DNA of 64,000 bases from Hymenobacter chitinivorans DSM 11115 (GTDB taxonomy: Bacteria > Bacteroidota > Bacteroidia > Cytophagales > Hymenobacteraceae). The notes beneath the pieces are model-generated. The model was not told the origin of the DNA, made no database searches, and saw only the letters and a list, made by a program, of their open reading frames with translations. Position numbers and translations under genes: made by a program. How positions within the stretch are numbered: the stretch's first letter is position 1; every line of letters begins with the position of its first letter. The stretch lies in contig NZ_PGFA01000001.1 in NCBI RefSeq assembly GCF_002797555.1, forward strand, positions 3,162,001 through 3,226,000, read 5' to 3'. Of this stretch, positions 26,911 through 36,010 are shown one piece after another.

Positions 26911-28728
26911 ATGCCCGAAACCGAACTATCCCCTACTCCCACGCTGCAAGCCGGCATGGGCGCTTTGCCACATACCCTGGGCACCACCTTCCGGGTGTGG
27001 GCCCCCAATGCCGATGCCGTTTCCGTCGTGGGCCCCTTCAACGACTGGGATTCTACCGCCCACCCGCTCACCCACGAAGCCGACGGCTACTGGGCCACCG
27101 ACGTAGCCGACCTGCCGCCCGGCACCGAGTACAAGTTCTGGCTGCGCAACGGCAAGCACGAACTGACCCGCCACGACCCCTACGCCCGCGAAGTGACCCA
27201 CTCGGCCGGTAACTCCGTGGTGCCCGACCATGACTTCGACTGGGCAGACGACCAGTTTCAGATGCCGGCCTGGAATGAGCTGGTCATCTACGAGCTGCAC
27301 GTGGGCACCTTCAACGCCCCCGACCCCAGCCGCCCCGGCACTTTTCTGGACGTGGTGGAAAAGCTGGGCTACCTGCGCGAGCTGGGCATCAACGCCATTG
27401 AGATTATGCCGCCCACCGAGTTTCCCGGCGGCCGCAGCTGGGGCTACAACCCGGCTCATCCCTTTGCGCTGGAAACCGACTACGGCGGGCCGCTGGCGTT
27501 CAAGGAGCTGGTCAAGCAGGCCCACCGCCACGGCATTGCCGTGATTCTGGACGTGGTCTACAACCACTTCGGGCCCGGTGATCTGGACCTCTGGCAGTTC
27601 GACGGCTGGCAGGAAAACGACGGGGGCGGCATCTACTTCTACAACGACTGGCGGGCCGAAACGCCCTGGGGCCACAACCGCCCCGACTACGGCCGCCCCG
27701 AGGTGCGCCGCTACATCCGCGACAATGCCCTGATGTGGCTCGAAGACTACCGCGTGGATGGCCTGCGCTGCGACTCCATCTCCCACATCCGCAACGTGGA
27801 CGGCTCCAACGACCCCAGCCGCGACCTGCCCGAGGGCTGGAGCCTGATGAAGTGGATCAATGAGGAAATCCAGCAGAAAATGCCCTGGAAAATCACCATT
27901 GCCGAGGATTTGCAGGGCAACCCCTACATCACCCGCGCCACCGAGCAGGACGGGCAGGGCTTCTCGGCCCAGTGGGACGCGGCTTTCGTCAACATCGTGC
28001 GCGACGCCCTGACCACACCCCACGATGCGGACCGCCACCTCGCGGCCGTGGCCGACATTCTGGCCCATACCTACAACGGCGACGCCTTCCAGCGCGTCAT
28101 CTACACCGAGTCGCACGACGAAGTGGCCAACGGCAAGTCGCGGGTAACCGAGGAAATCATGCCCGGCGACGCCCACAGCTGGTTTCCCAAGAAGCGCGCC
28201 ACGCTCGGGGCGGCCTTGGTTTTTACCGCCCCCGGCATCCCGATGCTGTTTCAGGGCCAGGAAATGCTGGCCGACGGCTACTTCTCCGACGACCAGCCCC
28301 TGGAGTGGGAACACGCCGAACAACACGCCGGCCTGGTGCACCTGTACCGCGACCTGATTGCGCTGCGCCGCAACCTGGCCGGCCACACCCGCGGCCTGCT
28401 GGGCCAGCACACGGAAATACTGCACCTGAATGAGGCCGACAAAATCCTGGCGTTCCGGCGCTGGGACCAGGGCGGCGCCGGCGACGAAACCATCATCCTG
28501 GCCAACTTCGCCGACCAGACCCACCCGGCCTATACCATCGGGCTGCCGGCCGGCGGGCAGTGGCGGGTGCGCTTCAACAGCGACTGGGAAGGCTACGACG
28601 AGCAGTTCGGCAATTTCGAAAGCCTGGACACCGAGGCTGCCGCGGGTGAATACGACGGACTGCCCTTCCACGCCTCGTTTGGCCTGGCCCCGTACTCGGT
28701 GCTCATTATTTCCCAGCAGGCTTTGTAA
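26911..28728 (+). CDS. GH13 alpha-glucan branching-type enzyme
   Basis: 605 residues from the ATG at 26911 (a TTG at 26902 is possible). The N-terminal CBM48-like domain (TTFRVWAPNADAVSVVGPFN) is followed by a TIM barrel with DVVYNHFG, nucleophile Asp in GLRCDSISHIRN, general acid Glu in IAEDLQGNP and the third Asp in ESHDEVAN, then a C-terminal beta domain. CBM48 plus this motif set is typical of branching enzymes and trehalohydrolases. The glycogen synthase next door favours branching, which would introduce alpha-1,6 links. The spacing of 151 nt suggests one region, not strict coupling. Confidence 0.83.
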   Translation: MPETELSPTPTLQAGMGALPHTLGTTFRVWAPNADAVSVVGPFNDWDSTAHPLTHEADGYWATDVADLPPGTEYKFWLRNGKHELTRHDPYAREVTHSAGNSVVPDHDFDWADDQFQMPAWNELVIYELHVGTFNAPDPSRPGTFLDVVEKLGYLRELGINAIEIMPPTEFPGGRSWGYNPAHPFALETDYGGPLAFKELVKQAHRHGIAVILDVVYNHFGPGDLDLWQFDGWQENDGGGIYFYNDWRAETPWGHNRPDYGRPEVRRYIRDNALMWLEDYRVDGLRCDSISHIRNVDGSNDPSRDLPEGWSLMKWINEEIQQKMPWKITIAEDLQGNPYITRATEQDGQGFSAQWDAAFVNIVRDALTTPHDADRHLAAVADILAHTYNGDAFQRVIYTESHDEVANGKSRVTEEIMPGDAHSWFPKKRATLGAALVFTAPGIPMLFQGQEMLADGYFSDDQPLEWEHAEQHAGLVHLYRDLIALRRNLAGHTRGLLGQHTEILHLNEADKILAFRRWDQGGAGDETIILANFADQTHPAYTIGLPAGGQWRVRFNSDWEGYDEQFGNFESLDTEAAAGEYDGLPFHASFGLAPYSVLIISQQAL

Positions 28729-28879
28729 CGACACTTTTCCGCCCCGCTGCGTAGTACTCTAGCGCAGGGTTTGGCCGAAGCCGGAGGTAAAAAGCCCGGT
28801 CCCGGCTAAGCCCTGCGTTTTTTTCACGTCAAAACTCCGCCAGAAACCTATCTTGCCAGTCCACGCCAAAACCCACCGC

Positions 28880-30724
28880 ATGCAAGTTCCGCTCCCCACC
28901 CCCGAAGCCATTTCGCCCGACGCCCTGCTCGTGGAAGTTGCCTGGGAAGTCTGTAATCAGGTCGGCGGCATCTACACCGTGATTCGCTCGAAAGTGCCGG
29001 CCACGGTGCTGGGCTGGGACGACCGGTACTGTCTGCTGGGCCCCTACTTTGCCAACCAGGCCCAGAGCGAGTTTGAGCCCCTGGAAGACTATGCCTTTCA
29101 CCAATTGCCCGCCGATGACCCGTTTGCCGCCGCCGTGCGCCAGATGCGGGCCCAGGGCTATGAGGTGCACTACGGGCACTGGCTCGTGACGGGCAAGCCC
29201 CGGGTGGTGCTCATCAACCCCTACCAGGCCTACGACCGGCTCGGCCAGATCAAATCGGACCTCTGGCACCACCACGGCATCCCGACGCCCGACCACGACG
29301 ACCTGCTCCACCAGGTAGAAGCCTTCGGTCACCAGGTCAAGCACTTTCTGCAGCTGCTCACGGCCGCCGTGGTGCCGCCCAAGCGCGTCATTGCCCACTT
29401 CCACGAGTGGATGACCGGCGTGGCCATTCCTGATCTGCGCCGCGAGCAGGTGCCGCTGCACATCGTGTTTACCACCCACGCCACGCTGCTGGGCCGCTAC
29501 CTGGCCATGAACGACCCCAACTTCTACGACCACCTGATGCAGGTAAACTGGGCCGCGGAAGCTGTACACTTCAACATTGAAACCGCCGTGCGCATCGAGC
29601 GGGCCGCCGCCCACGGCAGCCACGTATTTACGACTGTTTCCGAGCTGACCGTGCGCGAGTGTATCTATCTGCTCGACCGGATTCCGGACGCGGTGCTGCC
29701 CAACGGCCTGAACATCGAGCGGTTTGTGGCCCTGCACGAGTTCCAGAACCTGCACCAGCTCTACAAGTCCAAGATCCACGAGTTCGTGATGGCGCACTTC
29801 TTCCAGAGCTACTCGTTTGATCTGGATAACACGCTCTACCTGTTCACCTCGGGCCGCTACGAGTACCACAACAAGGGCTTCGACCTCACGCTCGAAGCGC
29901 TGGCCCGCCTCAATTACCGCCTGCAGCAAAGCGGCCTGGAAGGTCAGGTGGTCATGTTTTTCATTACCAAAAGGCCCTTTCACAGCATCAACCCCCAGGT
30001 GCTGCAAAGCCGGGCCATTCTGGAGGAAGTGCACGAAACCTGCGAGGCCATTGAGCGGCAGGTGGGCGAGCGGCTCTTCTACGCCGCCGCCGCCAGCACC
30101 GACCACCGCCTGCCCGATTTGAGCAGCATGGTCGACGACTACTGGAAGCTGCGCTACCGCCGCACCCTGCAAAGCTGGAAAACGACGAATCTGCCCCCGG
30201 TCATCACCCACAACCTGGTGGATGATGCCGGCGACGACATCCTGAACTTCCTGCGCCGGGCCAACCTGGTCAACAACCAGCACGACCGGGTTAAAATCGT
30301 GTACCACCCCGATTTCGTCTCGCCCACCTCCCCCCTGTTCGGCATGGAGTACGGCCAATTTGTGCGGGGCTGCCACCTGGGCATTTTCCCGAGCTACTAC
30401 GAGCCCTGGGGCTACACCCCGCTCGAGTGCGTGGCCCGCGGCGTGCCGGCCATTACCTCCGACCTCTCGGGCTTCGGCGACTACGTCATGGAAACCGTGC
30501 CCGACCACGAGGCCAAGGGCATCTACGTGGTCAAGCGGCAGGAACGCAGCTTCGACGAGTCGGCCGAAGAGCTGACCGACATGCTCTGGAACTTCGTGCA
30601 GCTCAACCGCCGGGAGCGAATCATGCAGCGCAACAACGTGGAAAGCTCCGCCGAGCTTTACGACTGGAAAAACCTGCGCGTGCATTACGACCGGGCCTAC
30701 ACCCTGGCCCTGGAAAGACAGTAA
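28880..30724 (+). CDS. Glycogen synthase, GT3 (eukaryote-like) family
   Basis: 614 residues from the ATG at 28880 (a TTG at 28853 is open too). The N-terminal motif EVAWEVCNQVGGIYTVIRSK, with FHEWMTGVAIPDL and the acceptor region TTHATLLGRYL, is that of animal/fungal-type GYS, not bacterial GlgA. The C-terminal Rossmann domain has SYYEPWGYTPLECVARGVP with the active-site Glu. The animal/fungal enzymes use UDP-glucose; donor use here is not known. It makes the alpha-1,4 chain that the neighbouring branching enzyme modifies. Confidence 0.92.
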   Translation: MQVPLPTPEAISPDALLVEVAWEVCNQVGGIYTVIRSKVPATVLGWDDRYCLLGPYFANQAQSEFEPLEDYAFHQLPADDPFAAAVRQMRAQGYEVHYGHWLVTGKPRVVLINPYQAYDRLGQIKSDLWHHHGIPTPDHDDLLHQVEAFGHQVKHFLQLLTAAVVPPKRVIAHFHEWMTGVAIPDLRREQVPLHIVFTTHATLLGRYLAMNDPNFYDHLMQVNWAAEAVHFNIETAVRIERAAAHGSHVFTTVSELTVRECIYLLDRIPDAVLPNGLNIERFVALHEFQNLHQLYKSKIHEFVMAHFFQSYSFDLDNTLYLFTSGRYEYHNKGFDLTLEALARLNYRLQQSGLEGQVVMFFITKRPFHSINPQVLQSRAILEEVHETCEAIERQVGERLFYAAAASTDHRLPDLSSMVDDYWKLRYRRTLQSWKTTNLPPVITHNLVDDAGDDILNFLRRANLVNNQHDRVKIVYHPDFVSPTSPLFGMEYGQFVRGCHLGIFPSYYEPWGYTPLECVARGVPAITSDLSGFGDYVMETVPDHEAKGIYVVKRQERSFDESAEELTDMLWNFVQLNRRERIMQRNNVESSAELYDWKNLRVHYDRAYTLALERQ

Positions 30725-30734
30725 TTATAGTCGA

Positions 30735-30762
30735 TTAATACGGATTTATACCTCCGTATTAA
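30735..30762 (+). terminator. AT-rich hairpin after the glycogen synthase gene
   Basis: TTAATACGGA / TCCGTATTAA with an 8-nt loop, 11 nt past the stop. It lacks a long T-tract. Confidence 0.5.
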
Positions 30763-30768
30763 TTACCC

Positions 30769-30823
30769 GAAGCCCCACTAATTAATTGCCAGAAAATTCC
30801 GGTAATGCAATTATTGGGGCTTC
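30769..30823. repeat. Nested inverted repeat
   Basis: Outer arms GAAGCCCCA / TGGGGCTTC with inner complementary AATTGC / GCAATT. A terminator-like structure before a GTG-started gene. Confidence 0.6.
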
Positions 30824-30858
30824 ATTATTTCTTAATTTTTACTTTCTCACTTTAGCCT

Positions 30859-31689
30859 GTGTCGGGTCGACTACAAATTACCACGCTTTTTTTTCTGGTA
30901 GTTGCCACTACGGCCCTGGCCCAGGAATTCTGGTTGCTGCCGCCGCAGTTTTTTGTGGTGCCCGGCACCCGATTTAATCTGCATGTATTTGTGGGTGAAA
31001 ATTTTACCGGCCGCCGCTGGCCCGGCAAATCCAGCCGGCTTACCCGCTTTGTGCACTACACCCCCACCGACTCCGTGGACCTGACCCCAATTGCCACCCG
31101 CCAGGATACGCTCAGCACAACAGTCGAAGTGGCGCAGCCCGGCGTGCACCTGCTGGCCTTCAGCACCACCAACGTCTTCGTCGAGCTCGACGCAGAGAAG
31201 TTTAACGCCTACCTGAAAGAACATGACTTAGAGCGAGTTAGCTACCTGCGCCAGCAGCACGGCGAAACCCGGAAGCCCGGCCGGGAGCTGTACCGGCGCT
31301 GCGCCAAAACTCTGCTGCAAGTGGGCCCCAGCCGCCCCGACCCGAGCCGCGTGCATAGCCGAGCTACGGGCCAGCCCCTGGAAATTATTCCCGAGCAAAA
31401 TCCCTACGCCCTCAAGCCCGATGCCTCCCTGACCTGCCTGGTGCTGTATAAAGGTCAGCCCCTGCCCGCCACGCTGGTGCAGGTATGGCAGCGCACCGGC
31501 AGTGAACCGACGCGGGTCAGTAAAATGTACACCAACAAAAATGGCCGCGTGCTGTTTCGCCTTAGCAGCCCCGGCAACTACATGGTTAGTTCCGTGTATA
31601 TGGAATCAGCCCCCGACCGGAAGGCCGCCGATTGGCAGAGTACCTGGGCCACGCTTACCTTCGGAATTGCCGGGCGGAGCACAAAATAA
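30859..31689 (+). CDS. DUF4198-domain secreted protein
   Basis: 276 residues starting with GTG. The signal peptide ends at LAQ (LFFLVVATTALAQEFWLL). The mature start EFWLLPPQFFVVPGTRFNL and the GVHLLAFSTT and LTCLVLYKGQPLPATLVQV segments fit DUF4198, periplasmic proteins linked in some species to metal transport. There are two immunoglobulin-like domains by strand pattern. No transporter lies nearby. Confidence 0.78.
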   Translation: MSGRLQITTLFFLVVATTALAQEFWLLPPQFFVVPGTRFNLHVFVGENFTGRRWPGKSSRLTRFVHYTPTDSVDLTPIATRQDTLSTTVEVAQPGVHLLAFSTTNVFVELDAEKFNAYLKEHDLERVSYLRQQHGETRKPGRELYRRCAKTLLQVGPSRPDPSRVHSRATGQPLEIIPEQNPYALKPDASLTCLVLYKGQPLPATLVQVWQRTGSEPTRVSKMYTNKNGRVLFRLSSPGNYMVSSVYMESAPDRKAADWQSTWATLTFGIAGRSTK

Positions 31690-31753
31690 TTTCTATTTTT
31701 TTGTCTACCTTGAGTGCCCTACAGGCCTTCTGTACTCGAACATTTTTTTCTTA

Positions 31754-31761
31754 CCTTCGCA
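31754..31761 (+). promoter_or_regulatory. Possible -7 box of the STAS gene
   Basis: TACCTTCG, one mismatch to TAnnTTTG, 29 nt before the ATG at 31790. Confidence 0.3.
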
Positions 31762-31789
31762 ACTCTATTAAACTCGAACCACCGACGGC

Positions 31790-32164
31790 ATGAAGTACTC
31801 GATTGATAAAAAGGAAACTTACACGATTATCACCATTGACGAGAAGAAGCTCGACACCACAGTAGCTCCCGATCTGAAATCGGAATTCGTGAAGCTGAAT
31901 GCTGAAGGCATCAACAACCTGATTCTGGACCTGAGCAACGTGAAATACACGGACTCGTCGGGCCTCAGCTCCATCCTTATTGCCAACCGCCTGTGCAACT
32001 CGACCGGCGGCCTGCTCGTGCTCACCGGCCTGCAGGACCACGTCATGAAGCTTATCACTATCTCCAAGCTGGAGTCGGTGCTGCACATTCTGCCCACCGT
32101 GGAAGAAGGCATCGACCGGATCTTCCTGCACGCCATCGAGCGGGACCTGACCAGCAAAGAGTAG
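31790..32164 (+). CDS. STAS-domain anti-anti-sigma-like factor
   Basis: 124 residues. A single STAS domain, typical of SpoIIAA-like antagonists: strand pair YTIITIDEKKLDT, then LILDLSNVKYTDSSGLSSIL, where the TDSSG Ser is the usual phosphorylation site. No kinase gene is adjacent. It precedes the RNase Z gene by 132 nt with a hairpin in between. Confidence 0.92.
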   Translation: MKYSIDKKETYTIITIDEKKLDTTVAPDLKSEFVKLNAEGINNLILDLSNVKYTDSSGLSSILIANRLCNSTGGLLVLTGLQDHVMKLITISKLESVLHILPTVEEGIDRIFLHAIERDLTSKE

Positions 32165-32180
32165 TTTAACTAGAAGCTGT

Positions 32181-32241
32181 AAGCTGTTGGCGGTTAGCTG
32201 TTAGTTGTTCAAACTAGCGACTAACGGCCAGCAGCTTTTTC
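32181..32241 (+). terminator. Oligomer-built hairpin terminator after the STAS gene
   Basis: Left arm AAGCTGTTGGCGGTTAGCTG onwards (32181-32206) pairs with 32212-32237, followed by TTTTT. The arms are built from AGCTGTTAG-like units. Confidence 0.65.
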
Positions 32242-32296
32242 TTTTTCTCATCTTTAAAAAAGCGAATGGCCCTCCGCTACTAGCTACCAGCTTATT

Positions 32297-33214
32297 TTGG
32301 AGTTTGAGTTGAAAATCCTGGGTAGTGCCTCGGCCACGCCCTTTCTGAATCGGCACCACACGGCCCAGGTACTCACCGTCGGCAACCAGTCGTACCTGAT
32401 TGACTGCGGCGAAGGCACCCAGCGCCGGCTGGTGGAATACAAAGTGCGGCACCAGCGCCTGCACACCATTTTCATCTCCCACCTGCACGGCGACCATTTT
32501 TTCGGGCTGTTTGGGCTGCTGAGTACCATGCACCTGCAGGGCCGCACCGAGCCGGTGCAGCTTTTCGGCCCCGCCGGCCTGGACGAGATTCTGACTACCC
32601 AGTTTCGCTACTCCCATACCCAGCTCAGCTTCGACCTGCAGTTTACCGCCGTCGAGCCCGACCAGCACCGCCTGGTGTATGAGGACCGCTACCTGACGGT
32701 ACACACGCTGCCCATGCGCCACCGGATTCCGTGCTGCGGCTACCTGTTTCGGGAAAAGCCCAAGCGCCGCCACCTCGACAAGGAACGCCTACCCGAAGGC
32801 CTCACGCCCGCCCAGCTCGGCCGCTTGGCCCAGGGCGACGATATCATCGACGAGGCCGGGACGGTAGTGGTCAGCAATGAGGCCGTGACGACGGCCCCCA
32901 ACCACTCGCGCAGCTACGCCTACTGCTCCGACACGCTCTACACCGAAAGCCTAGCCGAGCTGGTCCGCGGCGTGGACCTGCTCTACCACGAGGCCACTTT
33001 CCTGGACGACATGCGGGAGCGGGCCGCTACCACCCACCACTCCACGGCCCGGCAGGCAGCCTTGTTTGCCAGCAAAGCCCAGGTTCACCGCCTGCTTATC
33101 GGCCACTTCTCCTCCCGCTACCGCGACTTAGAGCCCCACCTGCTCGAAGCTCAAGCGGTGTTTCAGCCCGTGGAACTGGCCACCGAAGGCAAAACGGTCA
33201 GCATTCCGGAGTAG
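32297..33214 (+). CDS. rnz: Ribonuclease Z
   Basis: 305 residues starting with TTG at 32297; the first residues (MEFELKILGSASATPF) match the family N-terminus. The zinc site is FISHLHGDHFFGLFG, with GCGYLFREK-like flexible arm equivalents and late H in LYHEATF and GHFSSRY. It endonucleolytically trims tRNA 3' ends (or acts on other RNA) in the cytoplasm. Confidence 0.95.
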   Translation: MEFELKILGSASATPFLNRHHTAQVLTVGNQSYLIDCGEGTQRRLVEYKVRHQRLHTIFISHLHGDHFFGLFGLLSTMHLQGRTEPVQLFGPAGLDEILTTQFRYSHTQLSFDLQFTAVEPDQHRLVYEDRYLTVHTLPMRHRIPCCGYLFREKPKRRHLDKERLPEGLTPAQLGRLAQGDDIIDEAGTVVVSNEAVTTAPNHSRSYAYCSDTLYTESLAELVRGVDLLYHEATFLDDMRERAATTHHSTARQAALFASKAQVHRLLIGHFSSRYRDLEPHLLEAQAVFQPVELATEGKTVSIPE

Positions 33215-33221
33215 TTTTTTC

Positions 33222-33319
33222 AGAGCTGAGAAGTTAGAGCTCAGAACTCAGACATTGTTATTCTCTATTCGAGCTCTTGGCGCTCAGTTCTAAGTTCTGG
33301 CATCTAAGTTCTCAGCTCT
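33222..33319. repeat. Long imperfect hairpin of GAGCT/CAGAACT units
   Basis: Left arm 33222-33253 pairs with 33282-33319 (about 28 of 32 positions); loop 33254-33281. It ends before the queuosine transporter start at 33346 and argues that upstream in-frame codons there are not coding. Confidence 0.75.
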
Positions 33320-33345
33320 CACCTCTACCTTTTAAGACCGCTTCC

Positions 33346-34092
33346 TTGAAGACTTTTGCCCATAAGAAAAACCAGCTCTACTTAGTCCTCAGCGGTATTT
33401 TTATCGTCAATGCCCTGCTGGCCGAAATTATTGGCGTCAAGATTTTTTCCCTGGAACCCCTCATCGGCCGGCCCGACAACCTGACGGCGGGCGTCCTGAT
33501 CTGGCCCGTGGTATTCGTCACCACCGACATCATCAACGAGTACTTCGGCAAGGAAGGCGTGCTGCGGGTGAGCTACCTCACGGCCGCCCTGATTCTGTTT
33601 GCCTTCCTAGTCATTTATGCCACCACCAAGCTGCCCCCGGCCGCTTTCTGGCTCGAGGTCAACAATAAGGACCCCCAGGGCCAGCCCATCAATATCGACT
33701 TTGCCTACCAGATGATTTTCCGCCAGGGCCTGGGCATTATTGCCGGCTCGCTGACGGCCTTTGCCATCGGGCAGGTGCTCGATGCCACCGTGTTTCAGGC
33801 CCTGCGCCGCGCCACCAAGGGCCGCTACGTGTGGCTGCGCGCCACCGGCTCCACGCTCGTCTCCCAGCTCGTGGACAGCTTCGTGGTCTTGTTCGTGGCT
33901 TTCTACGTGTTCGGCAACTGGAGCTTCGACCAGGTGCTGGACGTGGCCAACACCAACTACTGGTATAAATTCGCCGCCGCTATTCTGCTCACGCCCGTGC
34001 TCTACCTGGCCCACTTCCTGATTGACCGATACCTGGGCGCGGAAGAAACCGTGGAGCTGCAGCAGGAAGCCGCTGCCGACGTGAGCGTGTAA
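33346..34092 (+). CDS. Queuosine precursor transporter (YhhQ/VUT family)
   Basis: 248 residues from the TTG at 33346 (start LKTFAHKKNQLYLVL); the frame is open to 33277 but that stretch is a repeat. About six membrane spans, with the family signature in LTAGVLIWPVVFVTTDIINEYFG and an inner GSLVSQLVDSFVVLF-like span (TGSTLVSQLVDSFVVL). It imports preQ0/preQ1 or queuine for tRNA modification. It lies 29 nt before the next gene. Confidence 0.87.
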   Translation: MKTFAHKKNQLYLVLSGIFIVNALLAEIIGVKIFSLEPLIGRPDNLTAGVLIWPVVFVTTDIINEYFGKEGVLRVSYLTAALILFAFLVIYATTKLPPAAFWLEVNNKDPQGQPINIDFAYQMIFRQGLGIIAGSLTAFAIGQVLDATVFQALRRATKGRYVWLRATGSTLVSQLVDSFVVLFVAFYVFGNWSFDQVLDVANTNYWYKFAAAILLTPVLYLAHFLIDRYLGAEETVELQQEAAADVSV

Positions 34093-34121
34093 GTATTCTG
34101 TTCTTCCCTTATGTACCTCGA

Positions 34122-34769
34122 ATGCGCTTTTTCTACGTAGCTCTCGGGCTGTTGCTTCCTCAGGTAGCAGCCGCGCAGTTTAATTCGTTTCAACCCGGCT
34201 CCTACGTGCTCAGCAGCGACCAGACGGTGCACGCCGCTCCCAAGCTCAAGCTCCGGGGCTCCGATGAGCTGGTGGTGAAAAATGCGGCGGGCCAAACAGC
34301 CCAGTTCACGCCCAGCGACGTATCCTCGTTTCGGCTCGGCCGGCGCAAGTACGTTAGCGTGGGCAGCTTCTACGTTTCCCTAGGCCTGGGCGGCGAATCG
34401 GTGGAAGATGCTTTTGTGGAGCTACTCGACAGTGGCAGCGTGCAGCTGCTGCGCTACGATGTATCGTTCAACCGGCCCATGACTATGAGTCCGGCGGGCG
34501 GGATGAGCGGGGGCGGCAGCACGAGCTACGCGACTTTTCTGCTGCGCCGGGCCAATGAGCGGACCCTCAAGCAGATTCCCGGCAACCGCCTGACCGGCGG
34601 CGGCACCAAGTTTCGGGACGCCATCCTGCCTTACCTGACCCAGCGCCCCGACCTGATAAAGCTCGTGGAAGATAAAACCGTGACTTTGGACAATATTGTG
34701 GGCCTTATTCACGCGTTGAATACTGGGCAGCCCTACGCCATTACGGCCCCTTACAACTACTACAACTGA
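34122..34769 (+). CDS. Secreted protein of unknown function
   Basis: 215 residues, signal peptide MRFFYVALGLLLPQVAAAQF cut after AAAQ. The body contains SYVLSSDQTVH and FRLGRRKYVSVGSFYVSLG with a Gly/Ser-Met-rich centre (MSPAGGMSGGGSTSY), and ends ITAPYNYYN. Common in Bacteroidota as periplasmic helper proteins, but no family is named. It is 15 nt ahead of trpS, likely co-transcribed. Confidence 0.7.
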   Translation: MRFFYVALGLLLPQVAAAQFNSFQPGSYVLSSDQTVHAAPKLKLRGSDELVVKNAAGQTAQFTPSDVSSFRLGRRKYVSVGSFYVSLGLGGESVEDAFVELLDSGSVQLLRYDVSFNRPMTMSPAGGMSGGGSTSYATFLLRRANERTLKQIPGNRLTGGGTKFRDAILPYLTQRPDLIKLVEDKTVTLDNIVGLIHALNTGQPYAITAPYNYYN

Positions 34770-34784
34770 TTTCCTTTCTTTCCC

Positions 34785-35762
34785 ATGTCCCGCATCCTGA
34801 CCGGCATTCAGAGCACCGGCCGCCCCCATTTGGGCAACCTGCTCGGCGCCATCCTGCCCGCCATTGAGCTGTCGAAATCGGCGGCCAATGAGTCCCTGTA
34901 CTTTATTGCCGACCTGCACTCCCTGACCACCGTGCGCGACGCGGAGTTGCTGCGTCAGAACACCTACGCGGTGGCCGCCGCCTGGCTGGCCTGCGGCTTC
35001 GACACCGAGAAAAACCTGTTCTACCGCCAGTCGGATGTGCCCCAGGTGACGGAGCTGACCTGGTATCTGTCGTGCTTTACGCCCTACCCGATGCTGGCCA
35101 ACGCCCACTCGTTTAAGGACAAGTCGGACCGGCTCTCGGACGTGAATGCGGGCCTGTTTACCTACCCCGTGCTCATGGCGGCCGACATTTTGCTCTACGA
35201 CGCCGACATCGTGCCCGTGGGTAAGGACCAGATTCAGCACCTGGAAATTGCCCGCGACATTGCCTCCACCTTCAACAACCGCTACGGCGAAACCTTCGTG
35301 CTGCCCCAGGCCCGCGTGGATGCCGAGCTGATGACCATTCCCGGCCTTGACGGGCAGAAGATGAGCAAGAGCTACGGCAACATCATCGACATTTTCCAGG
35401 ACGACAAGGCTTTGCTCAAAACCATCCGCAGCATCGTCTCGGACAGCACCCCGCTGGAAGACCCCAAAAATCCGGATACCGACACCACTTTCAAGCTGTT
35501 TTCCCTGCTGGCTGCGCCAAGTGAAGTAGAGGAAATGCGCCAGAACTACCTGCGCGGCGGCTACGGCTACGGCCACGCCAAAACGGCCCTCTACGAAGTT
35601 ATCCGCACCCGTTTTGCCCAGGAGCGGGAGCAGTTCACCTTCTACATCCGCAACCTGCCCGAAGTCGATAAGCGCCTGGCCGAAGGCGCCCGCAAAGCCC
35701 AGGCCTACGGCAGCGAAGTGCTGAACAAAGTCCGGGAAAAAGTGGGCTACGGCAGAAGATAA
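34785..35762 (+). CDS. trpS: Tryptophanyl-tRNA synthetase
   Basis: 325 residues, standard bacterial class I length. HIGH-like motif RPHLGNLLGA after TGIQSTG at the N-terminus and KMSKSYGN near residue 195. It charges tRNA-Trp in the cytoplasm. The repeat element after the stop holds its terminator hairpin (35871-35905). Confidence 0.96.
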   Translation: MSRILTGIQSTGRPHLGNLLGAILPAIELSKSAANESLYFIADLHSLTTVRDAELLRQNTYAVAAAWLACGFDTEKNLFYRQSDVPQVTELTWYLSCFTPYPMLANAHSFKDKSDRLSDVNAGLFTYPVLMAADILLYDADIVPVGKDQIQHLEIARDIASTFNNRYGETFVLPQARVDAELMTIPGLDGQKMSKSYGNIIDIFQDDKALLKTIRSIVSDSTPLEDPKNPDTDTTFKLFSLLAAPSEVEEMRQNYLRGGYGYGHAKTALYEVIRTRFAQEREQFTFYIRNLPEVDKRLAEGARKAQAYGSEVLNKVREKVGYGRR

Positions 35763-36000
35763 TGTGCTAAGGTGAGGAATATGCTGATGCGCTAATGCAA
35801 AAGACGTGTCCTTGCGAGGCGTGAGCCGAAGCCAGCCGTCCTCTGCGCAGTACGACCTGACCTTTTCCAGAAAGCCCTTTCCTACTTGCGTGGGAAAGGG
35901 CTTTTCGCTTAAGGAAGCTTGCTACGTTTCAGAGGACGGATGGCTCCGCTTCGCTCGCAATGACACATTCAGTCACCTGAGCATATTACCCACATTAGCA
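35763..36000. repeat. Composite structured repeat, copy 2 (most complete)
   Basis: Outer CTAATG-type units flank two inverted arms: TGTCCTTGCGAGGCGTGAGC to CCGTCCTCTG (35807-35845) and CAGAGGACGGATGGCTCCGC to GCAATGACA (35927-35965). Between them is a hairpin AAAGCCCTTTCC / GGAAAGGGCTTT. It resembles a small non-autonomous mobile element. Confidence 0.75.
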
Positions 36001-36010
36001 CCTGAGCACC

